Of a stretch of 64,000 nucleotides of DNA, positions 26,732-34,956 are shown piece by piece. The notes beneath the pieces are model-generated. The model was not told the DNA's origin, searched no databases, and was given only the letters and a program-made list of their open reading frames with translations. Source of the stretch: DATJKD01 sp963728295 (GTDB lineage Bacteria; Pseudomonadota; Gammaproteobacteria; Steroidobacterales; Steroidobacteraceae). The stretch spans positions 124,001 to 188,000 of the forward strand of contig CAVSKB010000005.1 in NCBI GenBank assembly GCA_963728295.1, read 5' to 3'. Positions within the stretch are counted from its first letter, which is position 1; every line of letters begins with the position of its first letter. The position numbers were made by a program, and so were the translations under genes.

Positions 26732-26909
26732 TAGACACTCCTTGGCTGTCGGCGGATCCGCTGCAGGCGCGTCGAAGCGTCAACCGCGGTTTTCCAGGTG
26801 GTGCGCAGCCTAAATTCGGCTCGCGCAACGACGCCAATGACAGGGCTCAGAACTGTGAGCCGGGTCACTCGAAAAGTTTGTTTGTCGCGTGCGCGCGACA
26901 GACTCGTTT

Positions 26910-28745
26910 CTAGCCGGGGAGAGCTTGGCCCGCTCGCCAGCCGTTGCGTCGCATGCGTTCGATGAGCGAGATGACTTCGTTGCGGGCTACACGCGCGTGA
27001 ACCGGGAGCGCGAGCACGTCGCCGGCGCGCGCCCACCCGAGGGCAGCGCGCACTGCGTCGACTTCCGACAGGCGCATTGGCAACGCCGACTCGGGATAGC
27101 CGCCGCCGAGCAGCGCGGCGCGCAGGATCGCGGGTACCTCGCCGGGCGCGCGGCCGCGCAGGAATCCCTCGGTTTCCTTGATGACGATCAGGTCCGGGCG
27201 GGCCTCGGCCGCTGTTGCGGCCAGTTGCTCGATGTCGCCGACCTGCCGATTGCCGGCCTGGCCCAGCACGAGCGCGAGACGCCCGGACGCGCGCAGGTGA
27301 CGCGCGACTTCGAGCAGACCGCGCAGTCCGTCGGGGTTGTGAGCGTAGTCCATCAGCATCAGCACGCCTCCGACCTCGTAGCGCATCAGTCGGCCCGGGT
27401 TGTCGCTCGCTTCCGCACCGAAGCGTGCGTACACCGCGGCGATGGTCGCCGCGGTGATCCCGAGCGCGAGTGACGCGAGCGCGGCGGCGGCGAGATTCGC
27501 GACGTTGTACGCGGCGCTGCCATCGACGGTGAGCGGCATCGCATCGATGGCGCCGAGATCCTCCTGCTGCCCGCGAAGCCCCGCCACGAGCCGCCCGGCG
27601 CGGACGCCGGCCGTCGCCCCGTCCTGCGCGCGATGCGCGAGGAGCAGCGCATCGTCCGCATCGCGTGCGAACCAGCCGAGCGGCCGGCCCGTGGACGCCG
27701 CGCGCGCGCGCAGCAACGGATCGTCCGCGTTCACCACCAGCAGCCCGTCCGCACCGAGGAGATTCGCAACCACGAGTTTCACCGCGGCAAGCGCATCGAG
27801 ATCGTGGATACCGTATTCGCCGAAGTGATCCGAGCTGACGTTGGTGACGACCGCGACCTGCGCCTGGCTGACGGCGAGCCCGCGACGCAGGATTCCGCCA
27901 CGCGCGGTCTCGAGCACCGCCGCCTGCACGCGCCGGTCGCGCAGTACCGAGCGAGCGCCAACCGGGCCAGAATAGTCCCCCGCGGTGATCAGCGATCCGT
28001 CGAGGAACAGCCCATCGGTGCAGTTGTAGCCGGTGCGCCAGCCGTGCGCACGGGCGCAGGCGGCGATCAGCCGCACGGTCGTGGTCTTGCCGTTCGACCC
28101 CGTGACCACGGCGGTGGGCACGTCATGCAGCGACGGCCAGCCGATGTCGCCCACGGGTGGCAGCGCATCGAGCGGCAGATCGATGTGACCGATACCCGCG
28201 CCCAGGGTCAGGACGTCTTCGTCGAGCAGCCACGGCAGATCGCGCGCGTGAGCAGCGTCGATCAGCGCGACCAGATCCGGGCGCGCCTCCAGTTGCGAGA
28301 GATGCTTGAGCCGCGTCATCGCGGCCGCGTCGTCCAGCACCGGCGCGATCGCGGGCGGCGTCGCGGAATCGGCCGCGTCACGGATCATCGCGGCCTCGAG
28401 GTCGACCCAGCGCGCGGGATCGCGTGCCAACAGCGTCGCAGCCAGTGCCCACTCGTTGAGCTCGGTCGCGGTGAAGAGCTGGTCCACCGGCGCGGCGACG
28501 GCGAGTGATACGCCGTCGGCGTGCACGCGTGCGACGGCGGACTCTCCACCCGCTGCGGTCGTCCTCATGTCCGACCAGCCGAGATACGTCCGCCCCCGCT
28601 CCACTCGCGCGCGCCAGCCGTCGAGCAGGGCCGCATCGGGCTCGACGCCGACGACGTCCAGCACGGCGCCAGGCGCATCGAAGAACAGGTTGCTGCCGGT
28701 GAGACGCCTCGAGCTGTCGAAGGGCAGTGAATCAGGCTCGTTCAG
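26910..28745 (-). CDS. Mur-ligase-like protein paired with cyanophycin synthetase
   Basis: About 611 residues if it starts at the CTG (28745) overlapping the cphA stop, or 584 from GTG 28664. The segment RRLTGSNLFFDAPGAVLDV upstream of the GTG looks like genuine family sequence, so the longer form is favoured. Mur ligase core: VVTGSNGKTTTVRLIAACA (ATP site), NCTDGLFLDG, VLETARGGILRRGLA, VVTNVSSDHFGEYGI, LLVVNADDPLLRARA, and the C-terminal LMDYAHNPDGLRGLLEVARHL. Compared with CphA it lacks the ATP-grasp domain. Such proteins occur beside cphA in many proteobacteria and are thought to act on cyanophycin or its dipeptides; activity unproven. Confidence 0.85.
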   Translation of the reverse strand: MNEPDSLPFDSSRRLTGSNLFFDAPGAVLDVVGVEPDAALLDGWRARVERGRTYLGWSDMRTTAAGGESAVARVHADGVSLAVAAPVDQLFTATELNEWALAATLLARDPARWVDLEAAMIRDAADSATPPAIAPVLDDAAAMTRLKHLSQLEARPDLVALIDAAHARDLPWLLDEDVLTLGAGIGHIDLPLDALPPVGDIGWPSLHDVPTAVVTGSNGKTTTVRLIAACARAHGWRTGYNCTDGLFLDGSLITAGDYSGPVGARSVLRDRRVQAAVLETARGGILRRGLAVSQAQVAVVTNVSSDHFGEYGIHDLDALAAVKLVVANLLGADGLLVVNADDPLLRARAASTGRPLGWFARDADDALLLAHRAQDGATAGVRAGRLVAGLRGQQEDLGAIDAMPLTVDGSAAYNVANLAAAALASLALGITAATIAAVYARFGAEASDNPGRLMRYEVGGVLMLMDYAHNPDGLRGLLEVARHLRASGRLALVLGQAGNRQVGDIEQLAATAAEARPDLIVIKETEGFLRGRAPGEVPAILRAALLGGGYPESALPMRLSEVDAVRAALGWARAGDVLALPVHARVARNEVISLIERMRRNGWRAGQALPG

Positions 28746-31540
28746 TCCTCGGTCTCCGGTGCAAAGTGGACGCCGCGCTCGTCGCGAATCAGCCCCTCGA
28801 GGCTCGCGAGCGCGGGCTCCTCGTCCGCGGGCTCACTGATGAGCTGCGTGACGGGCGCCGGCGCCTGCGCTGGCGTCGGCTCGGGCGAGCCCGCCGGCCG
28901 GAACTTGGTGATCTGCTTCCAGGAGCGCGTGAGGTGATCGGCGAAGACCAACAGCAGGTCGCCCTGCTGTCCCATGTTCAGTGCAGCTTCGATCGCCGCC
29001 TGTTCGTCCGGAATGATCGTGATCTGCTCTTTCGGCACGCCGGCGCCCATCAGCGTCTTCGCGAGGATCCGTGGTACCTCGTCGCCGTCGCGATCGCGCA
29101 GGTTGTCGTCGCGCCGGCAGACGTAGTGATCGAAGCGCCCCGCGACTGCGAGCGCGATCGCATGCAGATCCTCGTCGCGCCGGTCACCGGGGCCAGCCAT
29201 CACCACGATCCGCCGCCCGGTGACGTCGAGCCGCTGCGCGAGATCCGCCATCACAGAGACCGCGTGTGCGTTGTGGCCGTAGTCGAACAGCACCTTGAAC
29301 GGGTGCTCGCTGAAGACGTTCATGCGCCCCGGCGCCTGGAAGAACGTGGTGTCGAAGGTGCGCAGGCCCTGGCGAATCGCGTCGAGCTTGATCCCCAGCG
29401 AGAACGCGATCGAAGCCGCGAACATCGCGTTCTGCACGTTGTGCACTGCTCGGCCTTCGAGCGTCGCCGGGATCAGGTGCGTCCACAGGAGCGGAATGTG
29501 ACCGCCCTTGTCGTACAGCGTGATCATGTGGCCATTGACACCCGCCTCCAGCGCGCAGGCGCGCCCGCCGGCGCGCACGTGCTCGCGCACCAGCGCGTGG
29601 CTCGGGTTCATCGTGACGTAGCAGATGCTGGCCGCGTCGGTGTACCCGGACATCCGCGCCACGAGCGCGTCGTCGGCGTTCAGTACCGCGCAGTCGGTCG
29701 CGACCTCGACGACCACGCGCTTGACCTCGGCGAGCTGCTCGAGCGTGTCGATGCCCTTGAGCCCCAGGTGATCCGACTGCACATTGAGCACCGCACCGAC
29801 GTTGACCTCGTGCACGCCCATCCCGGCGCGCAGGAGTCCGCCGCGCGCGGTCTCGAGCACGGCGACATCGATCTGTGGATCGGCGAGCACCATCTGCGCG
29901 GACACGGGCCCCGTCATGTCGCCCTGTACGGTGCGCTGCCCGTCGATGTACACGCCGTCGGTGGTGGTGAGCCCGGGCGTGTACCCTGCCATCTTCGCGA
30001 TGTGCGCGAGCATCCGCGCGGTCGTGGTCTTGCCGTTGGTCCCGGTGATAGCCGCGATCGGCACGCGCGATGGCGTCCCCGGCGGAAACAGCATGTCGAT
30101 CACCGGCCCCGCCACGTCGCGCGATGTGCCCTCCGAGGGCGCGACGTGCATGCGGAACCCGGGGGCGGCGTTGACCTCGCAGATCCCGCCGCCGATCGTG
30201 CGATAGCTCTCGGTGATGTCGGTGGACAGAAAATCGACGCCGCCGACGTCGAGCCCGATCGCGCGCACGGCACGCACCGCCATGTCGCGGTTGTCCGGAT
30301 GAATGACGTCGGTGACATCGGTCGCGGTGCCGCCAGTCGAGAGGTTCGCGGTCTTGCGGAGATACACGACCTGCCCCGTGGACGGTACCGACCCCGCCTG
30401 CAGCCCCGCGCGTGCCAGCATCTGCTCCGCCTGCGTATCGAGCTCGAGCCGCGTCAGGACCTTCTCGTGGCCGACTCCGCGGCGCGGATCCTGGTTGACG
30501 ATGTCGATCAGCTGCATGATGGTGTGCGTGCCGTCGCCGACAACGTGCCCGGGCGTGCGCCGCGTCGCCGCCACCAGCTCGCCGTTGATGACCAGGAGCC
30601 GATGATCGTCGCCTTCGAGAAAGGTCTCCACGATCACCGAGCGCGAGTGCTCGCGCGCCAACACGAATCCCGCCGCGACTTCCTCGTCGGTGGTGAGCCG
30701 GATCGAGATGCCGCGGCCGTGATTGCCGTTGTAGGGCTTGGTGACTACCGGGTAGCCGATGCGGCGCGCGGCGCGCACGGCCTGCGATTCGCTATGCACC
30801 AGTTCCTGGCGCGGTACCGGCAGGCCGAGCGAGGCCAGGATCTTGTTGGTCTCCTCCTTGTCGCTCGCGAGCTCGACCGCGATGTGCGGCGTACGTCCGC
30901 TGACGGTGGCCTGGATGCGTTGCTGGTACTTGCCGTGGCCGAGCTGGACCAGGGACTGATCGTTGAGCCGCAGCCAGGGAATTTTTCGCGATTGCGCGGC
31001 ACGCACCAGCGAGGCGGTAGAGGGTCCGAGCGCGCGGCGCTGCGCGAAGCGGATGAACTCGTCGCGCGCCTCGGGCCAGCTCCAGCCTTCGGGGACACTG
31101 CCACGCGGGCGGATCTCCTCGGGCAGGAGCGAGCTGAGCAGCCGTAAGCCGAGCTCACCCGCCGCCACGCCCTCGTCGCGCTGCGCGAACTCGTACACCA
31201 CGGTGTAGACACCAGGCCGTCCGTCCAGGCTCCGCGTCTTGCCGAAGGTGACGTCCTCGCCGGCCACGTTCTGCAACTCGATCGCGACGTGCTCCAGCAC
31301 ATGGCCGAGCCACGTACCCTCGCCTTCCCGCATCCGCCGCAGGAAACCGCCGGGCTCGCGGTAGGAGCAGCCGTGCTCGGCGAGCCCGGGCAGCGCCGCC
31401 GCGAGCCCATCGATGTAACCGGCGCCGAGCCGGGCGGTGGGCCAGGCCTCGAGTCCGCCGAGATCGAGCTCGAGACGTATGACGGGGAACCGGGCGTAAT
31501 GCGAGGGCCCGACGTACACGGAGCGATCGAGGATGCGCAT
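28742..31540 (-). CDS. cphA: Cyanophycin synthetase
   Basis: 932 residues from ATG 31540. N-terminal domain (LEHVAIELQNVAGEDVTFGKTR), ATP-grasp (KEETNKILASLGLPVPRQ, YPVVTKPYNGNHGRGISI, LEGDDHRLLVINGELVAA, ICEVNAAPGFRMH), then a Mur-ligase-like domain (AAITGTNGKTTTARMLAHI, VLETARGGLLRAG, LNVQSDHLGLKGI, LFDYGHNAHAV). Polymerises Asp and Arg into the nitrogen-storage polymer multi-L-arginyl-poly-L-aspartate: ATP-grasp adds Asp, the Mur domain adds Arg. A C-terminal Pro/Ala-rich tail of about 40 residues is extra. CphB lies upstream, beyond a long palindrome. Confidence 0.97.
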   Translation of the reverse strand: MRILDRSVYVGPSHYARFPVIRLELDLGGLEAWPTARLGAGYIDGLAAALPGLAEHGCSYREPGGFLRRMREGEGTWLGHVLEHVAIELQNVAGEDVTFGKTRSLDGRPGVYTVVYEFAQRDEGVAAGELGLRLLSSLLPEEIRPRGSVPEGWSWPEARDEFIRFAQRRALGPSTASLVRAAQSRKIPWLRLNDQSLVQLGHGKYQQRIQATVSGRTPHIAVELASDKEETNKILASLGLPVPRQELVHSESQAVRAARRIGYPVVTKPYNGNHGRGISIRLTTDEEVAAGFVLAREHSRSVIVETFLEGDDHRLLVINGELVAATRRTPGHVVGDGTHTIMQLIDIVNQDPRRGVGHEKVLTRLELDTQAEQMLARAGLQAGSVPSTGQVVYLRKTANLSTGGTATDVTDVIHPDNRDMAVRAVRAIGLDVGGVDFLSTDITESYRTIGGGICEVNAAPGFRMHVAPSEGTSRDVAGPVIDMLFPPGTPSRVPIAAITGTNGKTTTARMLAHIAKMAGYTPGLTTTDGVYIDGQRTVQGDMTGPVSAQMVLADPQIDVAVLETARGGLLRAGMGVHEVNVGAVLNVQSDHLGLKGIDTLEQLAEVKRVVVEVATDCAVLNADDALVARMSGYTDAASICYVTMNPSHALVREHVRAGGRACALEAGVNGHMITLYDKGGHIPLLWTHLIPATLEGRAVHNVQNAMFAASIAFSLGIKLDAIRQGLRTFDTTFFQAPGRMNVFSEHPFKVLFDYGHNAHAVSVMADLAQRLDVTGRRIVVMAGPGDRRDEDLHAIALAVAGRFDHYVCRRDDNLRDRDGDEVPRILAKTLMGAGVPKEQITIIPDEQAAIEAALNMGQQGDLLLVFADHLTRSWKQITKFRPAGSPEPTPAQAPAPVTQLISEPADEEPALASLEGLIRDERGVHFAPETED

Positions 31541-31649
31541 GGCCCGGCCTACTCGGGCGCGCGACGGTTCGGCATGGCTGACCCCTGTCTTCTTCGGTTC
31601 GACCCGGAGGTCAACGCTACCCGCGACGTGGGCCGGCTGCAATCGTCGC

Positions 31650-32205
31650 TCGGCCGCCGCGGTGGCTGCCCGCCGGCGCTCGGCCGCGGTGGCTGCTCGC
31701 CGGCGCTCGGCCGGGTGTCTCGTGGGCCGCTCACCACGATCGACGGATCAATGCAGGGCGAAGAGGGTGCCCCGCACATTTGTCGGAGTGCGCCGGAACG
31801 GCGGTGGTATCGCGGAATCGTCGCGGAGTCATTCTTCAGGAGTGCCCGCGACGTCTAACGGCGGCGCACTCGAGCGTGCTCGCGGCCCACGAGACACACC
31901 GCGTCCAAACGCCGGCTCGCGACACGTAAGCGGTGGCCACCGCTACGTGTCGCGAGCCGGCGCTTGGACGCGGTGGTATCGCGGCCGCGAGCACGCCCCC
32001 GTGCCGCGCGGTTGGACGTCGCGGGCACTCCAAGCGAAGGACTGCCTCGACGACTCCGCGATACCACAGCGCCCGGCGTACTCCGACAAGGTGTGCGGGG
32101 CACCCTCTCGCTCAGCTACTGTCGATCGTGGTCCGGCTGCGATACGTGGTCAGACCGGCGCCCGACTGGCGATACACCGCGGCCGAGCATCGGCGAGCAA
32201 CCGCG
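31650..32205. repeat. Long imperfect palindrome (about 550 bp) between cphB and cphA
   Basis: Centre at 31936/31937. Innermost arms 31901-31936 and 31937-31971 pair over 35 bases with one gap and one mismatch. Further matched blocks: 31801-31815 with 32056-32070; 31763-31794 with 32075-32107; about 31731-31746 with 32121-32137. At the left end CGCTCGGCCG begins each of three tandem copies (31648, 31678, 31705), with one counterpart on the right. The block GCGGTGGTATCGCGG also occurs as a direct repeat (31801, 31970), and GTCTCGTGGGCC/GGCCCACGAGAC pair inside the left arm. No convincing gene; could be a fold-back element or structured RNA. Confidence 0.8.
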
Positions 32206-32238
32206 ACACGGCGCGTTGCCTCCCGGGAGAGCCGCCGT

Positions 32239-33078
32239 TTACTCCCGCGGGGTTCTCAGCGACCGGGCCGATGCCACCCGCGAATGCAGGTTGAACGTCG
32301 CGCCCGCGACCAGCAGGTGCACCTTGAGGCCCAGCATGCAGAGCGGCTGGCCCTCCGCGGCGGAGTCCATCGAGGAATAAGTAATGTCCGCGGCATCGAC
32401 CACCGTCACGCCACCACTGCCCTCGACCTCCAGCAGGTTCGTCGGGCCGATGAACGCGGCCGTGTCCTCGTCGAGGCCGATGCCCACCGCGAACGGGTTG
32501 TAGGCGAGCGCCGTGAGCAGGCGCCCGAAGCGGTCGCGTTCACGGAAGTGCTGGTCGATCACGAACCGGTTGGTGAGCCCGAGCCCCGGCGCGAGCCGCA
32601 CGCTGCCCGAGATCGCGGACGAGCCTTCGTCGCCGAAGGCGATCATGTGCTCGGAGAGGATGCTCGCACCCGCGCTGGTCCCGCCCACCGTGACGCCGTG
32701 CGCGTTGCGGGCCCGAATCAGCTTGGCCACCGGCGTGCCGCCGAGCAGCGTCGTCAATCGCAGCTGGTTGCCGCCGGTGAAGAAGATGCCGCTCGCCTGT
32801 TCGAGCCGCTCGAGACGCCTGGGTTCCTGGCAGTCACGCCGAGTGTCGAAATCCATGACCGAGACGCGCGCCGCACCCAGGTCGCGGAATACCTGTTCGT
32901 ATCGATGACCGGTTTCGTGCGTCCGGCTCGCGGTCGGGATCACGACGATGTCGGCGTTTTCGCCGCCCGACACGTCGACGAAGCGTTGCAGGATGCGGGG
33001 GTCGTTTTCCTTGTTTTCCGCCCCTCCGATCGGGACGATCCAGCCTCGGGTCTCTCCGTCAGGGACCTTGCTCGGCAT
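32239..33078 (-). CDS. cphB: Cyanophycinase
   Basis: 279 residues. Serine peptidase of the S51 family: GWIVPIGGAENKENDP, ADIVVIPTASRTHETGHRYEQVFRDLGA, ASGIFFTGGNQLRLT, and the nucleophile motif GGTSAGAS (Ser135), followed by LTNRFVIDQHFRERDRFGRLL (His region). Cuts cyanophycin to beta-Asp-Arg dipeptides. Cytoplasmic form, no signal peptide. Upstream of cphA on the same strand with 700 bp between; iadA at 39265 would finish the pathway. Confidence 0.96.
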   Translation of the reverse strand: MPSKVPDGETRGWIVPIGGAENKENDPRILQRFVDVSGGENADIVVIPTASRTHETGHRYEQVFRDLGAARVSVMDFDTRRDCQEPRRLERLEQASGIFFTGGNQLRLTTLLGGTPVAKLIRARNAHGVTVGGTSAGASILSEHMIAFGDEGSSAISGSVRLAPGLGLTNRFVIDQHFRERDRFGRLLTALAYNPFAVGIGLDEDTAAFIGPTNLLEVEGSGGVTVVDAADITYSSMDSAAEGQPLCMLGLKVHLLVAGATFNLHSRVASARSLRTPRE

Positions 33079-33178
33079 CCAGTGGCGCTCCTCGTGCGGA
33101 GTCGATGAGCGCCATTATACGGAACAGCCTGCCCGGGACGCGGATGCATCCGCAATTTGGGCGGCCTGTTGTGCGCCG

Positions 33179-33544
33179 TCAATGCGCAGTCGAGCTCTCG
33201 CCGTGCGCAGGTGCCGTGGTGTTGGCCGGTTTGGTGAAGGACTCCAAGCGCGTCAGGAACGTGTAGTCGCCCTCGACTGCCATCAGGCCGATGAGAATCA
33301 GCAGACAGAGCGGCGGCACGAGGATCGCGAGCTTGAGCGCGAGCCGCTCCCAGTGCATGTGCATGAAGATCGCGACGATGAAACCCGCCTTCAGGAACAT
33401 GAACAGGAGGATCAGCGTCCAGCGCAGTGCCCCCTGCAGGTGAAAGTAGTCGACCGCGTAGGAGAACGCGCTCAGTACGAACAGCAGCCCCCAGATCCAG
33501 AAATAGATCGCAATCGGATGCTGCTGGCCTTCTTTCGCGGACAC
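33179..33544 (-). CDS. ctaF: Cytochrome c oxidase subunit IV
   Basis: 121 residues from GTG 33544. Three membrane helices: IAIYFWIWGLLFVLSAFSYAVDYF, WTLILLFMFLKAGFIVAIFMHMHWE, LAILVPPLCLLILIGLMAVEG. The VAIFMHMHWE segment is typical of prokaryotic COX IV of caa3 oxidases. Last gene of the oxidase operon. The hydrophilic C-terminus (about 30 residues, His/Thr/Ala) is dispensable in the family. Confidence 0.9.
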   Translation of the reverse strand: MSAKEGQQHPIAIYFWIWGLLFVLSAFSYAVDYFHLQGALRWTLILLFMFLKAGFIVAIFMHMHWERLALKLAILVPPLCLLILIGLMAVEGDYTFLTRLESFTKPANTTAPAHGESSTAH

Positions 33545-33553
33545 GGTTGCCCC

Positions 33554-34249
33554 CTACCAGAGATAGAAAAACGCAAAGATGAACACCCAGACGAGATCGA
33601 CGAAGTGCCAGTACAGGCCCGTGATCTCGACGATCTCGTAATTGCCCTTGCGGTCGTAGTCACCGCGCCAGACCTTCATGGCGACGATCACGAGATAGAT
33701 CACGCCGGCCGAGACGTGCAGCCCGTGAAAGCCCGTGATCATGAAGAACGACGCGCCGAACTGCTCGGCGCCCATCGGGTTGCTCCAGGGTCGCACGCCT
33801 TCGTCGACGATCAGCTTGGTCCACTCGAAGGCCTGCATGCCGACGAAGGTCGCGCCGAACCCGGCGGTGATCAGCATCAGCGAGGCGGTCTTGCCGCGTC
33901 TGCGGCGGTAGCCCATGTTGACCGCCATCGCCATCGTGCCGCTGCTCGAGATCAGGATGAAGGTCATGATCGCGATCAGGATCAACGGGATGTGGTTGCC
34001 GAATACCGTCAGCGCGAACACCTCGCTCGGATTCGGCCACGGCACCGTCGACGACATGCGCACGTGCATGTACGAGGTGAGGAAGCAGCTGAATATGAAG
34101 GTGTCGGAGAGCAGGAAGATCCACATCATCGCCTTGCCCCAGGGCATGACGAAGGCCTGCTTGTCGGACGCAAAGTCCGTGACGACACCCGGAAGACCGG
34201 GGGTCACCCCGGACGGATGTACGACGCTCGTCGCGGTCTCAACTGCCAT
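33554..34249 (-). CDS. ctaE: Cytochrome c oxidase subunit III
   Basis: 231 residues from ATG 34249. Five or so membrane segments with the COX III motifs FLLSDTFIFSCFLTSYMHVR, AFEWTKLIVDEGVRPWSNPMGAEQFGASFFMITGFHGLHVSAGVIYL and GLYWHFVDLVWVFIFAFFYL. Part of the inner-membrane oxidase complex, stabilising subunit I. Lies between a second COX III-like subunit and COX IV. Confidence 0.95.
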   Translation of the reverse strand: MAVETATSVVHPSGVTPGLPGVVTDFASDKQAFVMPWGKAMMWIFLLSDTFIFSCFLTSYMHVRMSSTVPWPNPSEVFALTVFGNHIPLILIAIMTFILISSSGTMAMAVNMGYRRRRGKTASLMLITAGFGATFVGMQAFEWTKLIVDEGVRPWSNPMGAEQFGASFFMITGFHGLHVSAGVIYLVIVAMKVWRGDYDRKGNYEIVEITGLYWHFVDLVWVFIFAFFYLW

Positions 34250-34269
34250 ATGACTTGGGGCCCCTGGAT

Positions 34270-34956
34270 TCAGGTTTGCAGCAACAGGCCGAACAATACT
34301 AGCCAGACCAGCAGCAGGTAGTGCCAGTACACGGTGCACAGTTCGATGCCGAGCCGCACGTCGTCGAGCCCGGCGCCGCGCGCCATCCGCGCCGCGGTCC
34401 TGATCCAGGCGACGAGACCGCCACCCAGGTGCACCGCGTGCACCCCGGTCAGCAGGTAGAAGGAAGCATTCGCGGGATTGGCCGCCGCGTAGTACCCCGC
34501 GGCCTGCAGCTCCCGCCAGGCTGTGTACTGTCCGACCAGGAACGCCACGGCGAACGCTCCGCCGAGCAGCCACGCGAGCCGCGCGCGGCGCGCGTCGTTG
34601 CGGTTCGTGGCCGTACGCGCCCACTGCATCGCCACGCTCCCGAGTGCGAGCAGCGCGGTGTTGATCCAGAGTACGCGCGGCTCGGCGAGCGGACGCCAGT
34701 CGTGCGTGAGCCCGTGCGCCATGCCGTGGCCCATGCGCATCCAGTAACCGGTGATGAAGAGCGCAAACAGGGAACTCAGGATCGCGAGCAGGATCCAGAG
34801 CCCGATCCGCGCCGGCGGGGGGCCAAGCGTCCCGGCGGAATCTCGGCCGTCAGCGGTGCCCTGCGCTTCCCATGGCCGGGTCGTCAGCCGGCGGACCGCC
34901 AGCCACCACACGATTACGCCGGCCAGGATCCCGGCGAAGGCAACCCACAGGCTCAC
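34270..34956 (-). CDS. Second COX III-family membrane subunit
   Basis: 228 residues, six hydrophobic segments. LTGVHAVHLGGGLVAWIRTA and ELCTVYWHYLLLVWLVLFGLLL correspond to the GxHxxHxxxG and YWHxxxxVW motifs of subunit III, but the N-terminal half diverges (GLWILLAILSSLFALFITGYW). Two consecutive COX III-like genes are found in some caa3 operons. Start overlaps the ctaD stop by 4 bp (34953-34956). Exact role unclear; probably structural. Confidence 0.85.
   Translation of the reverse strand: MSLWVAFAGILAGVIVWWLAVRRLTTRPWEAQGTADGRDSAGTLGPPPARIGLWILLAILSSLFALFITGYWMRMGHGMAHGLTHDWRPLAEPRVLWINTALLALGSVAMQWARTATNRNDARRARLAWLLGGAFAVAFLVGQYTAWRELQAAGYYAAANPANASFYLLTGVHAVHLGGGLVAWIRTAARMARGAGLDDVRLGIELCTVYWHYLLLVWLVLFGLLLQT

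Noticed and set aside
26844..26861. GGCTCA/TGAGCC hairpin downstream of the Mur-ligase-like gene as terminator
   Set aside because: Six-base stem without a T run; too weak to claim.
28727..31147. 806-codon plus-strand frame opposite cphA
   Set aside because: Antisense shadow of the CphA coding sequence.
31650..32205. CRISPR array or insertion sequence as explanation of the repeats
   Set aside because: There are no evenly spaced spacers, no transposase frame and no target-site duplication that I can see.
31541..32240. Open frames of up to about 390 codons across the cphB-cphA gap
   Set aside because: They are Arg/Ala/Pro/Ser-rich translations of the GC-rich palindrome, with no domain and mirrored between strands.
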